In this document: in pieces, positions 29,078-39,769 of the stretch
Layout: every line of letters starts with the position of its first letter
Numbering within the stretch: the first letter of the stretch is position 1
DNA from: Bactericera cockerelli
Lineage: Eukaryota; Arthropoda; Insecta; Hemiptera; Triozidae
Direction: 5' to 3'
Assembly (NCBI GenBank): GCA_024516035.1
Contig: CM044966.1
Location: 22,913,185 to 22,977,184 of the forward strand
Length of the DNA stretch: 64,000 bases
The notes under the pieces: model-generated
Database searches by the model: none
The model's input: the letters and a program-made list of their open reading frames with translations, nothing else
Told to the model about the DNA's origin: nothing
Translations under genes and position numbers: made by a program

Positions 29078-29204
29078 TTTATAAAGGACAATAATATAAT
29101 TTATAAAGTTTAAATTATGAAGAATTTTTTTTTGAAACATTAACACTAACGCCAACCTTGTTAGGGTTGCAGTTCTTCCCACGGGTTAGATGGCTAAAGG
29201 TTAG

Positions 29205-29725
29205 TAGTCACCGTGGCCGAGTGAGTTAGCGCGCTAGGCATTGCACGCACGGTGACCTGGGTTCGATCCCCAGCGGGACAGGATTTTTTCTGCTCTGTAC
29301 TTGGGTGTTCGGGGTCCACTCATAATTCGTGAGGAAAAATGAGTAGCTGCTTTAATGTGAGCAGCGACCAGTGGCGGAATTATAGGCAAAAATAAGATAT
29401 TAGGATAACAAAGATACGGTAAAGCAGGGCCGTATCCAGGATTTTCGTCAGGGGGGGGCCCAAATAGTATAATAATAATTATGGTGTAATGTAGTTGGAT
29501 TTTACTGTTTATTGTGTTTAGGAATCAACATGTACGTATGTAGATATGTAATATACCTAGGAAAAAATCCAAGGCAGGGGGAGCCCGGGACGAGAACCTG
29601 CGTTCAAGTAAGAATTTCGAGGGGGGGGCCCGGGCCCCCTGGGCCCCCCCCCCTTTAATACGGCCCTGCGGTAAAGTCCTATAATTCTGCGCTATCCACT
29701 AAAATTGTGATAATAACACAAAGAA
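29205..29725 (+). mobile_element. SINE family E split by a hAT MITE
   Basis: The head and body (29205-29424) and tail (29669-29725) match uninterrupted copies. The 244-base insert in between is the MITE listed separately. Confidence 0.85.
29425..29668. mobile_element. hAT-type MITE inside a SINE
   Basis: Ends CAGGGCCGTATCCAGG and tttaatacggccctg are inverted. The 8-base duplication CGGTAAAG flanks it at 29417-29424 and 29669-29676. The interior is G/C-run rich. Confidence 0.85.
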
Positions 29726-29907
29726 ACACATTTTTGATTTATTTTAGATGGGTAAGAGAGAAAAATCCCAAGATATCAGGATGGATGGTTGACCACCCAC
29801 AAGATTACGTGGTTCAGGACGAGCTGGAGTGTGCTGAAGCTGGAGACATCAACAAAGCAAATGCTGGTAATGCGGTACAGAGAAGAAAATCCAAATAGAT
29901 GATAATA

Positions 29908-30110
29908 CAAAAACTGGTAGTCAAGTGGTGAACGCGCTTGTCTGGTAATCCAGGTAGCGTAGGAATCCGTTGCGCGTTGGTTCGAATTCCACCCAGTGCA
30001 CGAATTCTCTTCATCATTCGAGTATGTGAGCACATAATAATAAGACTCTGAGGGTTAGGTGGTAGAAATTAACCTCGCCTGGTGGTTACCTTCCACTAAA
30101 TAGTCTTATT
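29908..30110 (+). mobile_element. SINE family A
   Basis: Head ctggtagtcaagtggtgaac, B box ggttcgaattcc and tail ccttccactaaatagtctta. Confidence 0.8.
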
Positions 30111-30655
30111 ATTCTAAAAAAAAAACTCTTTAAAAAATACTTTCCTTACTATTGGATAAGAAAACTAAAAAACACCAATAATGAACGAGACAGAGTTTAG
30201 TACCTCCTAGATTCAAACTATAATTAGCATAAAATCACAACTTAAAAGCTAACATAATCCGGAGTGACACTTACGTTTTAAAATACATACTTTCGATACC
30301 AATACACTATACACGATACCAATACACAAGATATGACATTGAAATTTTAATGACTATACATAATATTTTTAATAGACATTCACATAAGATTATACATATG
30401 TATTTATGATTATATGTATGTAAATGTATATCATATTATGTACGTAAAAAAACTTTTCATTTATTATATCACACCAAACTTACGTACCTTGCGGAGTGAA
30501 GGTCGGAATTTGGAATGAGAGAATAAATTAATTCATAAAAAAATGTGTTTCTTTGAGTTCATATTTTCTTATATCAAAATCTTATAATAGAGTCAAAATT
30601 ACATATTTTATAGGAACTCAGGAGACCTTTAGTTTTAACAATGTCTCGCTATCGG
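30111..30655. other. AT-rich intergenic sequence
   Basis: No exon-like island, tRNA head or inverted end was seen. Confidence 0.5.
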
Positions 30656-30830
30656 CGCTATTCACCAGAACAAAATACTTTCCTTTCTATAGGATAAAGT
30701 AAAAAATTACTTTGCTTTCTATAGGATAAAGTAAAAAATTACTTTCCTTTCTGTAGGATAAAGTAAGAAATTACATTCCTTTCTATAGGATAAAGTAATA
30801 AATTACTTTTCTTTGTATAGGATAAGGAAA
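30656..30830. repeat. 34-base tandem repeat, five copies
   Basis: Unit of type actttcctttctataggata followed by aagtaaaaaatt. Confidence 0.85.
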
Positions 30831-30896
30831 GTAAAGAAACGTGAAACAGAGACCAATGGTGGAATTATAGGCAAAAAAGTACAAGTTATTGTATCG

Positions 30897-31155
30897 TCTG
30901 TCCCGGAGGCTCAGTGGTCAAGGCGTCTGACTGGTAATCCGGAGGTCACGGGTTCAAAACCCAGCCGGGATTTTATTTATTTTGTTTTTATAAATTAACG
31001 GGTTTCCCCATTTTTACATACTATGCTATCTATAATGACAAGTTACCCTCCCATTTGGGATTTTGATCACATTAAAATCGACTTGGGCTTACTGCTGGAA
31101 TAATGGGACTCAATAGTCCTAATCGCGGAGTATAAAAAACGCGATATTATTATTA
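30897..31155 (+). mobile_element. SINE family B variant
   Basis: Head tcccggaggctcagtggtca with ggttcaaaacccagccggga. The body is partly family B (ggcttactgctggaataatg). Confidence 0.7.
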
Positions 31156-31605
31156 TATTAAAGTGGTAAAGGTCAGCATCAATGGCGCGTTGAAAGCACC
31201 GGTTCTGGTAGAATCAATGTAGTTAAGCAACGTCCAGAGAGGTGAAGACTTCGTGATGCTGGCATTCCGGTCCAACCCAGGCTAAGTGAGGTTAATGTGG
31301 GTAGCAGGTTTGTGAGTTTCCTGTGAATGGAGCGTAACACCCCCATCGTGATATAACCCTTCAGTTAAAAAAAGTGGTAAAGTCTTATGATTCTTTGCTC
31401 CCCACGAAAATTGTGACAAAAGACAGAGAAAAACATTATTATTACTATCATTATTATTATTGTTTGTTTACTAGACATAGCTTACAAATTTAGAGTTAAT
31501 CTGTTATGTCTAAATTATGTAAATTTTTAGATAATTTTCAATTCATTTTTTTTATTTTTATTCTAATTTTTAGTTTGAAAAATCTATTGTTCTCTTACTC
31601 TTAAG

Positions 31606-31650
31606 AACCTATTGTAGTGATTCAATGTAATTGAATCACTACAATAGGTT
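31606..31650. repeat. Perfect 20-base inverted repeat with 5-base loop
   Basis: Arms aacctattgtagtgattcaa and its exact complement around tgtaa. It may be a terminator-like or processed hairpin, or an element remnant. Confidence 0.85.
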
Positions 31651-31699
31651 TTTTTTTTTTAGATTATTTTTCATTATTTATTTCAAACTCCATTTGTAA

Positions 31700-32274
31700 A
31701 ATTAATTTTATACAAATAAAAATTCTATTCAATTCTATTATTATTATTATGTATAAAAAAAAATATATTGTTCCTCTCAAAGTGCCTACCCTATAAGATC
31801 ATTAAGTATATTCTAGAATGATTTTAAAAATTCGAACTTGATAAAAAATACACTGCCAATTATGGACACAATACTTCCTCGTGATTGTTTCACATTGTTA
31901 ACACGTGCCAATTTTGAGATTTTATACTAAATTACTTGTATCTCCAAAACGACTGAACCGATTTTCTTCAAATTTGTTTTATATGGTAGAAAACCGTTTT
32001 TTTTACATTCGAGATTCCACAAAAAATTCTGTATCGGCAAGTCGTGGTCCTTATTTTTTGACTTTTTTGTCCAAAATTTTGGATTTTCTTAAATATTAGA
32101 GTCTAATTATAATTAATTAAAAAATAAATATAAATAATCTATGTAAAACAATAATATGCATATACACACAAAATTTCATTAAAATCGGGTGTACCGTTCA
32201 CGAGATATAAGCATTTAAGTAAAAAGTTAGTGGTAAGGCGCATGGTCTCTTTCACCCAGAACCGCTAGTACGAA
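31700..32274. other. AT-rich intergenic sequence with old repeat pieces
   Basis: Includes a stretch (31900-32100, atttgttttatatggtagaa) that recurs diverged and reversed near 53740-53850. No gene signal. Confidence 0.45.
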
Positions 32275-32568
32275 TTCGATGAATTTAAAATGGGACCATC
32301 TACAGAATGTCTCCTAGATGTGTGCAACATTTCATCAAAATCCGTCGAGTAGTTTCCGAGATTTGCGCGTTACAAGGAATCGTTTTAACAGACCGACGGA
32401 TCGACGGACCGACAGACCGACAGACGGACACAAAACCAAATTTGCTCAGGAGGTTATGAAACGTCCAGAAATATGAAAAAAATTGAAATCGGAGCAAAAA
32501 AATATTTTTTTTTACAAAAACGAACACAATACTTCCGATTTCTAATATTAGAAATTTCTCGGAAGTAA
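32275..32568 (+). mobile_element. Repeat with terminal hairpin, longer form
   Basis: Matches 13445-13713 nearly throughout (catctacagaatgtctccta; aacagaccgacggatcgacg) and ends with the tttctaatattagaaa hairpin. Confidence 0.75.
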
Positions 32569-32761
32569 AAATTGTAAGATCAAGACCACAATGGATAACC
32601 TTAACCAGGTCCATTTACTGTACTATAATAACCGGTTATTTACTGTACTAATAACCGGTTAGCGCGGGGGTTAATAAAGGTTACATGGCCGTGATTGACC
32701 GGGTTTATACCTCATGTACCATTAAATTCGAAACTAACAACACGAATTATAGATTTTTCTT

Positions 32762-32768
32762 CTCTCTG

Positions 32769-32799
<31 letters not shown>

Positions 32800-32830
32800 C
32801 TCTTCTCTCTCTCTTTCTCTCTCTCTCTCT

Positions 32831-32905
<75 letters not shown>

Positions 32906-32918
32906 TCTCCCTCTCTCA
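32762..32918. repeat. (CT)n microsatellite
   Basis: Interrupted CT repeat about 155 bases long. Long Ser-Leu open frames over it are artefacts. Confidence 0.95.
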
Positions 32919-33199
32919 CACACTCACACACAAAAAAGTTAAGCTTGCTAATTATTTGGTGGCCATCACACGACTAACATACAGTTCTAACTTGTGGAGA
33001 AAAAAAACCACTCGTAATGTTTTTTTTTTTATTAAAAAATCGTAAAACTTGTTAATTATTTAGTGGCCGTCACACTAAAATACAGTTTTAACTTGAAAAA
33101 AGCGAGAGAGAGAGAGAAAAAAAACCAAGTGACCCTCAAATAAAAAATGTAAACACAGAACCACGGAGCAGTAAACTTGACATTAAGTACGTACCTGCT

Positions 33200-33295
33200 C
33201 GCCTTGTACTCGTGGTCAAGTTGTCAGTGCGTGAGTCTTCTGATCCAAGCATGCGCGGGAGCCGTGGGTTCGATTCCCACCGGATGCATTATTTT
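33200..33295 (+). mobile_element. tRNA-like SINE head
   Basis: Pol III-type B box (ggttcgattcccaccg) preceded by a weak A-box region (gtggtcaagttgtcag). It does not fold into a full tRNA by eye. Confidence 0.5.
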
Positions 33296-33376
33296 TTTAA
33301 TTTTTGATTCGAGAAAATTTGACACTTCGCGGGACGACACTGGGCTATGCCTCGTCTTGCGTCCATCGCTATAACA

Positions 33377-33582
33377 ATAAAACTTTAGTGGAAGGTAACC
33401 ACCAGGCGAAGTTAATGCTCAAAGTTTTTTCTACCACCTTACCCTCAGAGTCTTATTATTATGTGGTCACAAACTCAAATTAATGAGGGAAAATTCATGC
33501 ACTAGGTGGGATTCGAACCAACGGATCCCTACGCTACCTGGATTACCAGACCAGCGCGTTAACTACTTGACTACCAGTGCAC
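33377..33582 (-). mobile_element. SINE family A
   Basis: Complete minus-strand copy from tttagtggaaggtaaccacc to tgactaccagtgca. Confidence 0.85.
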
Positions 33583-34544
33583 ATCGCTACATTGCCGTAC
33601 CTATGTAGTCCTATAAGAGTAGAATCCCGCTGACATTTGGAGCTATCGAGAGTTTCGAGTTAACGAGATTTTTAACATAGCTGGGTTTCGATTTTTTTTA
33701 ATTTTTATTAGAAGTGTTTCACAGCCTTTTTACTTTCCTCGTCCCATAAAAATGAAAGTATTGTATTTATTTCGGAGCCATCAAACAACATCAAGCTCGC
33801 CGGTAGGCGAGCGCTCGTCAAGTAGCGCCAGCCAACCGGCCTATATTAACACGAAGACTACAGCCAACTTTTTATCTATTTATTTATTTTATTTGATAAA
33901 TGGTCTTGACACATTATTAAGAATGACCCGTCAGAAAAAAATAATTAAAGAGTTTTCAACTTAAGTTAGCTGTAGTGTAGGAGACCATCACTCCCCCCAA
34001 CTGTAGCCATGCTGGTTACAACAACAACAACAAGAGTAGTCCTAGGTCTTGCGTTCGCAGCACCATCATATTATCTCGCCAAGGCCACAGCACCGGTAAT
34101 CGTCCAGTCATTCAAAGTTCCGTTGTGAAAGGATATAAGTCGATGATGATTTTAGAACTTTGATAACTTTGATTTTTTCATAATCATTCTCATCATCAAT
34201 ATTATTTATTATCAATATTATTATCAATATAATTACTATCATTAACATCATTTAATTATTATTATTATTCATGGTTATCTCCTCTTTAGGATGTGAGGCA
34301 CCCCCGAGAGGGTGTTACACCAGGAGCGGATCTATGATCAAATCTCCTGGTATTGCTATGTTCACAATGTGAGGAGGATATTAGTTGGTGGACTTGATTG
34401 TCCACCGTATTCTTTCCTGTGGCCATTCCCCTTGGTGATCCCGTCATTACTCTGATGGGAAAACACATCTGTGGGCTTGGAATAGTTTGCAAACGCCACT
34501 TTTTCCCATTGTGAAGTTCTCTTTGTTCATACAGGGTTAATAGG

Positions 34545-34770
34545 GTTTCCTGTCTGTCCCGGTAGCTCAGTGGTAAACGCGGCACTGTGTGAATCCACAG
34601 ATTCTAGAGGTCGCGGGTTCGAAACCCAGCCGGGACAAGACTATATAGTTATCCTCCCAGTTGGGATTTTTACCACATAATAATACGTCTTGGGCTTACT
34701 GCTGGAATAATGGGACTTTATAGTTCCTAATCGGGCAGTATAAATATGGCGATATTAATATTATATTATT
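34545..34770 (+). mobile_element. SINE family B
   Basis: Head tcccggtagctcagtggtaa, B box, body, and tail cgggcagtataaatatggcg. Confidence 0.85.
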
Positions 34771-34861
34771 ATTTCATAAAATTGTTGATATTTCCATCTG
34801 GGCGATTGAGTCAAATTATGAAATTGTAGACAACAACATTTACAACATTTTGAGACATCTT

Positions 34862-35208
34862 CTTCTTTTTTTACTATGTCTTATCCCGCTTAAGCAGGGT
34901 CGACGTTCTTCAACCTCATGGTTGAGGTTGATTGGTTTTCGCACATTTTTACGGCTGGATGCCCTTCCTAACGCCAACGATTCTACTTGATTTAACGTCC
35001 TGGATTTGGACGGGGGTTTTACCCTCCATTCGCTGGGAATCGTACCAGCTACCCACATTAACCTCACCCAGCCTGGGTAAGGCCGGAAATTGCAGCCTCA
35101 CGTGTTTGGATGAAACAGAATTTTTCTTCGAAAAGTCTGCCCCAGCCGGGAGTTGAACTCGGGAACTCTGGACTACGGGCAGTAGTCACAACCGTTACGC
35201 CACGGAGG
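34862..35208 (-). mobile_element. SINE family F, full length
   Basis: Minus-strand copy from the tail (tttactatgtcttatcccgc) to the head (cagtagtcacaaccgttacg). Confidence 0.85.
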
Positions 35209-35389
35209 CTGAGACATCTTACGACTCGATAAAAAAAAAGAAGTAATTTCGAAGATATCGCAGATTTGGTGGAGGAAAAAGTTCGATTCGCTTTTTCTGC
35301 TCTCAAGTGTATTTTACTGAGTCAAGGGCACCCTTGTCTCGTAATTCCGAATATTCAGTCAAGGCTGGGTTGATCAGATGCATTCTAGT

Positions 35390-35540
35390 CACCTTGATCT
35401 AGCGGTAGTACGCTCGACTTGCACTTCAGATGACCTGGGTTCGAATCCCGACGAGGTTGAATTTTTTTCGGTTCTGTATTCTGTACGTCGGAGCCTATCC
35501 TAGCCTCGTGAGGACAATTGGGGTAGTTGTAGCGTGGCAA
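35390..35540 (+). mobile_element. SINE family G
   Basis: Head caccttgatctagcggtagt, B box ggttcgaatcccg, and body cctagcctcgtgaggacaat. Confidence 0.8.
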
Positions 35541-35549
35541 CGTTGAGGT

Positions 35550-35747
35550 ACTCGGTAGCTTAGTGGTGAAGCCGTCTGACTGTTCATCCAGAGGTCGTGG
35601 GTTCGAAACCCGGCCGCGACATGACATTTGAGTCCCATTTGAGATGTTGACCACATAATAATCCTTCTGGCTACTGCTGGATAAGTGGGACTACTGGGAC
35701 TCATTAGTCTTAATAGGGCAGTATAAATTAGGCGATATTATTATTAT
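35550..35747 (+). mobile_element. SINE family B variant with ATT tail
   Basis: Head ctcggtagcttagtggtgaa. The tail ggcgatattattattat forms the target for the retrotransposon that follows. Confidence 0.8.
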
Positions 35748-35834
35748 GGCAGGGGTTCTCAGCTGATATCCTCTTCTTCTATCTGCTGGTTTTGGAAGAC
35801 ACTGGCAGGTGGGTACCAAAGTCAGTATCTTCAT

Positions 35835-36980
35835 TTAAATGTCGTTTAGGAATCTTCGAACAATGGAGCAGGTGTTAATGATCACACTTTTCTGCATTTG
35901 GATGTACATGTTTTTGTTTAACTCCAGGATCTTTAGGCTGTCGTGTAGCTTCTTTGGTATGACTCCAGTGGATGAAATGATGACTGGGATAACTTGGACG
36001 ATTTTTTGTTTCCACATCTGTTTTATTTCTTCGGCCAATGGTATGTATTTCTCTATTTTTTCTGCATGTTTCTTTTCAAGGTTGGTAGTGTTGGGAATTG
36101 CTACGTCTATTAAGTATGTTGTCTGATCTTTTTTGATGGTAAGTACTATGTCTGGTCGATTGTGTGGTCTTGTTCTATCTGTTATTATGCTTCTGTTGTA
36201 ATATATTTTTGCTTGTTCGTTTTCTACTACTTGTTGTGGTGTTGACGCATACCATGGTTTTTCTTCCGATTTAATTTCGTATTTTTTCATTAGAGCTTGG
36301 TGAAGTTGCTTACAAACATTGTCGTGTCGTTGGGTGTATTCATTGTTGGCTAGGGCACTACATCCACTCGTAACGTGTTCAATTGTTTCGCCGTATTGGA
36401 AGCATCTTCGGCATTGATCGGTGATGTTAGGTTCTTTCAGTATGTGTTTGGAGTAGTTTCGGGTTTTTATTACTCTGTCTTGTATTGCTATCATGAACCC
36501 TTCTGTTTCCGCAAATATTCCTGGTGTTGTGAGCCATTTGTTTGTTCCCTTGTGGTCGATATTATTCTGTTCTATTTGTTTTCTGTAGATTCCATGTACC
36601 TGTTTTCCTTTCCATCTTGTTATTTTATCTTCATCTGTTTCAATAGTTGGTGTTAGGGTAATATTTTTCAAGTGTAAAGGTGAACGATCGATGGTGGTAA
36701 TCATGCGATGCATTGGTGATTGCTCAGCTTTTTCGTAGAAGAATTTGCGGAGGTTGTCGATCTGTTTGTTGTGTAGGTTTTTGATATCGATCACGCCTCG
36801 TCCACCTTTTGTCCTCGGGAGATGGAATCGTTCAGTCGCTGATGTTCGGTGGTGTTTTCTGTGTTTGGTTGTTGTTGTTCTGATGAGTATGTTAATATTG
36901 TTGAGGTCAGTTTCTGTCCACTGTATAATGCCGAAGGAGTATGTCAATACGGGTATAGCAAATGTGTTGATGGCTGTCAT
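35835..36980 (-). CDS. Retrotransposon polyprotein, C-terminal part (381 residues): zinc knuckle and restriction-like endonuclease
   Basis: Continues the polyprotein one frame over, starting MTAINTFAIPVLTYSFG, which in relatives follows directly after the NGK motif at the end of the upstream frame. It has a zinc-knuckle pattern (CRRCFQYGETIEHVTSGC) and a restriction-like endonuclease core (RPDIVLTIKKDQTTYLIDV), as in R2/R4-group elements. An extra A in caaatg at 36978 would rejoin the frames. This is either one deletion or a consensus error. The ATG is probably not a true start. Confidence 0.85.
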   Translation of the reverse strand: MTAINTFAIPVLTYSFGIIQWTETDLNNINILIRTTTTKHRKHHRTSATERFHLPRTKGGRGVIDIKNLHNKQIDNLRKFFYEKAEQSPMHRMITTIDRSPLHLKNITLTPTIETDEDKITRWKGKQVHGIYRKQIEQNNIDHKGTNKWLTTPGIFAETEGFMIAIQDRVIKTRNYSKHILKEPNITDQCRRCFQYGETIEHVTSGCSALANNEYTQRHDNVCKQLHQALMKKYEIKSEEKPWYASTPQQVVENEQAKIYYNRSIITDRTRPHNRPDIVLTIKKDQTTYLIDVAIPNTTNLEKKHAEKIEKYIPLAEEIKQMWKQKIVQVIPVIISSTGVIPKKLHDSLKILELNKNMYIQMQKSVIINTCSIVRRFLNDI

Positions 36981-39403
36981 TGTGTTTTTCCATTTAGTTG
37001 TGTTTTCAGGATATCTTCAGTTCTTCTTTTAAATTTTGTTTTGATTTCTTCTTTCCTTTCTTTCTGTATGATTAGGGGATTTTGATAGAGGCCTAGATAC
37101 TTGTAGTGTTCTTCTTTTTCAAGTGATTGGATGTTGTTCCCATCATCCAGTATATATCCTTGTTCTTCTTGTACTTTTCCTTTTATGATGCTGCATGTTT
37201 TACATTTATCAAGACCAAATGTCATGTTGATGTCATCGCTGAACATTTTTGTAAGTTGCAGGTTGTGTTCAAGGTCTTCTTTGTTATTAGCAAATAGTTT
37301 TAAGTCATCAACATAAAACAGATGGTCGAAGGTTATTTCCATATTTGTGGTTTTGATAGAATATCCTTTACATGATCTTTTTAGGATGCTAGATAGGGGG
37401 TTCAACGCAATACAAAACCATAGAGCACTGAATGAATCACCTTGAAAGATACCATTTTTTATTTTTATTGTCTGGCTTGATAGTGTTTCTTCTTTGGTTG
37501 TTATTTGCAGTGTTGTTCTCCAGCTTTTCATTAGGGTTGATATAAAGTTAATCAGTTTTGGGTTTATTTGGTATACATTCAGTATTTCTAGTAGCCACGC
37601 ATGTGGAATGCTATCGAAAGCTTTTTGGTAATCAATAAAGGCACAAAATAGATCTTTTTTTCTGTGTTTGGCATCTAGTGTTATGTTTTGATCAATGATA
37701 AGTTGTTCTTTGCAGCCTCTAGAGTTTTTTCTGGATCCTTTTTGTTCTTCTTTAATTATTTTGTTGTTTGTCAGGTGTTTGTCAACTTTTGTTGTGATAA
37801 TTGATGTTAGGATCTTGTATATTGTAGGTAGACATGTTATAGGCCGATACTTGGTTGGATTGGTGGTTTCGGATGTCTTTGGTTTTAGGTATGTGAGTCC
37901 TAGAGTGAAGAAACTTGGTATTTTGTTTGGATTTTCTATGGCTTCATGGAGTAGTTGTGCTAGTTTTTTGTGTGTTGAACTGAGATATTTGAACCAGTAG
38001 TTTTGTAATTTGTCTATGCCTGGTGCTTTCCAGCTATGGGTTCGTTTAATAGCGGCTTGTACGTCTTCTGTGGTGATGTTTATTTCTGTCATACGAGGTA
38101 TTCTTGATGATTCTTCTATTTCGTTTTCTAACCATGTAGCTTCTTTGTTGAATTCTTTTTCTACAGACCAAATTGATTTCCAGTAGTCTTCTATTGTATC
38201 AATAGGAGGATTTTCATGAATTTCTATTTTCTCTGTTCTTAGGTTGTCGTAGAAATTGCGGGGTTTATTGCTAAATAATATGTTCTGATGTTTTCTATCT
38301 TTGCTTACTTTGTACCTTCTGAGTCTGTTGCTTTGTGCCATGAGCTTTTGTTTAAGTGTGTCGAGAAGGTTAGTGAAGCTATCTTCTTTATAATTTTCTC
38401 TGAGTTTTTCGACTTCTTTAATGATTTTCTGCTTTTTGATGTTTCCTTTGATGTATTCTGTTGTTCTAGCAGCTTCCAGTCTGAGTTTCTCAATCTTTTT
38501 TTCCAATCGAATTTGCCATTTAGGGGTTTCGTTGTAGTTTCTCTTACTTGAGTCGTTCCTTGATTCTTTTATTTGATTATTCAGATGTAATATAGTGTAT
38601 GCACTGCAGTATAGCAGAGTATGTATTTCTTGAAGGCTTTTGATTGTATCAATTTTTTTTTGTATGATGTCATTGATTTTTATAATGTTGTTGATGTTTC
38701 TTTGATTGATACTTAGTTTAGGCAGGTGAGGTCTTGTGGTTGGATCTGAGTCTTTGAATGTGTTTATAGTTTCTTCAAGTTTTTCTTTTAGAAGACATTC
38801 TTCTGATATTGTAAGTTCTTGATGTTGTGTCTGTTGCTCTTGTTGTTGCTCTTGTTGGTTGTTTTCTTGAGGTTCTTCTTGTGTCTGTTGATTAATGGGG
38901 TTGATTGTTGTTGGTATACTCATTCCGAGACTTTCTGCTGCTTTTCTTTTCGTTTTTTCGATCATGTTTTTGGTGTTCTGATCTTTTATGCTTTTCTGTA
39001 TTATAACTTGTTTTTGGTCCATTAGTCTTTGAGGTGTGATTTTGTCTGTATATTCAGGGTAAAGTTTCAGGAATTCTTTATGTAGATTAATTCCGATGCG
39101 TCCATTCGAAGTTTCCAGGTGTGAGGCAACGTAATAGCAGAGCATTACGTTTTCATTCATAGTGTTGTTCCATCCTATTCGTTGCCTCGGTTTTCCCGCT
39201 TTGGTGGTTGCTGGCTGACTTTCCGGCAAAACACGTTCCGCAGGTTCAGTTTCGATCCTATTCCTTGTGGGCCGTTCTCGCAGAGTGATGCCACTCGCTC
39301 CATCATTGGTCTCTGCTGAGGGCAAATCATCATGACGGCTCCGACGACTACTTGCCCTTGTAGTCACACCGCCTTGGTTGTTATTTTCTATAGTTGTATC
39401 CAC
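36977..39403 (-). CDS. Retrotransposon polyprotein, N-terminal part (808 residues): Myb-like domain and reverse transcriptase
   Basis: After a charged N-terminus, residues around 70-140 have a Myb-like pattern (RQRIGWNNTMNENVMLCYY) as in R2/R4-type proteins. A long coiled, Glu/Gln-rich region (residues 160-330) precedes the reverse transcriptase. Its motifs are GIDKLQNYWFKYL, FCAFIDYQKAFDSIPH (catalytic Asp in FIDY), FQGDSFSALWF and the active-site FYVDDLKLFA. The frame ends at KTQLNGKTQ with a TGA that overlaps the ATG of the next frame. Confidence 0.88.
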   Translation of the reverse strand: MDTTIENNNQGGVTTRASSRRSRHDDLPSAETNDGASGITLRERPTRNRIETEPAERVLPESQPATTKAGKPRQRIGWNNTMNENVMLCYYVASHLETSNGRIGINLHKEFLKLYPEYTDKITPQRLMDQKQVIIQKSIKDQNTKNMIEKTKRKAAESLGMSIPTTINPINQQTQEEPQENNQQEQQQEQQTQHQELTISEECLLKEKLEETINTFKDSDPTTRPHLPKLSINQRNINNIIKINDIIQKKIDTIKSLQEIHTLLYCSAYTILHLNNQIKESRNDSSKRNYNETPKWQIRLEKKIEKLRLEAARTTEYIKGNIKKQKIIKEVEKLRENYKEDSFTNLLDTLKQKLMAQSNRLRRYKVSKDRKHQNILFSNKPRNFYDNLRTEKIEIHENPPIDTIEDYWKSIWSVEKEFNKEATWLENEIEESSRIPRMTEINITTEDVQAAIKRTHSWKAPGIDKLQNYWFKYLSSTHKKLAQLLHEAIENPNKIPSFFTLGLTYLKPKTSETTNPTKYRPITCLPTIYKILTSIITTKVDKHLTNNKIIKEEQKGSRKNSRGCKEQLIIDQNITLDAKHRKKDLFCAFIDYQKAFDSIPHAWLLEILNVYQINPKLINFISTLMKSWRTTLQITTKEETLSSQTIKIKNGIFQGDSFSALWFCIALNPLSSILKRSCKGYSIKTTNMEITFDHLFYVDDLKLFANNKEDLEHNLQLTKMFSDDINMTFGLDKCKTCSIIKGKVQEEQGYILDDGNNIQSLEKEEHYKYLGLYQNPLIIQKERKEEIKTKFKRRTEDILKTQLNGKTQ

Positions 39404-39729
39404 TTTTTGCTTTTTTAAAAAGGTTTGCAGATAAGCTCTGCGAGCAAGGCTCCGACACCAGTTGAAACAGCCGCCCTATAAGGAACAGACGCTGACCAGG
39501 GAGCCGCCCATTCTGAGTCAGTCGCTTCTGGATTTAGTTTGTTGTGCATGTAGCCGCTCCTCTGGAGACAGACACTACCACACGTCAGTTTGCCGCCCAT
39601 TCTGGGTACCGTCGCTCCCTGGTGGTTCTTTACCATTGCCCTGTTAGCCACTTATTTTTGAGTGTTGCCCGTCCCCCACGTGGCTAGGATTGACTGCTCG
39701 GACGTAGGGTTGGTTTTCTGGGGAACCAA

Positions 39730-39760
<31 letters not shown>

Positions 39761-39765
39761 TCGAG
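39730..39765. repeat. (ATT)n microsatellite flanking the retrotransposon
   Basis: Twelve or so ATT units at the 5' end of the R4/Dong-like element, matching the ATT tail at its 3' end. Confidence 0.9.
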
Positions 39766-39769
39766 GTAG

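Larger units (their letters stand above)
35748..39727 (-). mobile_element. R4/Dong-like non-LTR retrotransposon, nearly complete
   Basis: About 4 kb, minus strand, with (TAA)n on both sides (35736-35747 and 39730-39760). Dong elements are known to insert in TAA repeats. The 5' region is 39404-39727 and the short 3' region 35748-35834. The body encodes one long polyprotein now split in two by a single-base loss. No long terminal repeats are present. Confidence 0.82.

Noticed and set aside
32685..33045. Ser/Leu-rich open frames over the CT repeat
   Set aside because: Low-complexity microsatellite translation, like the Arg/Glu frames over the GA repeats at 28257 and 44762.
34040..34260. Possible gene between SINEs near 34.1 kb
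   Set aside because: Only AT-rich, microsatellite-like sequence (tattatta, atcatcaat) with no island or conserved frame.
36745..37032. Plus-strand hydrophobic frames across the R4/Dong-like element
   Set aside because: They are antisense shadows of the retrotransposon coding region.
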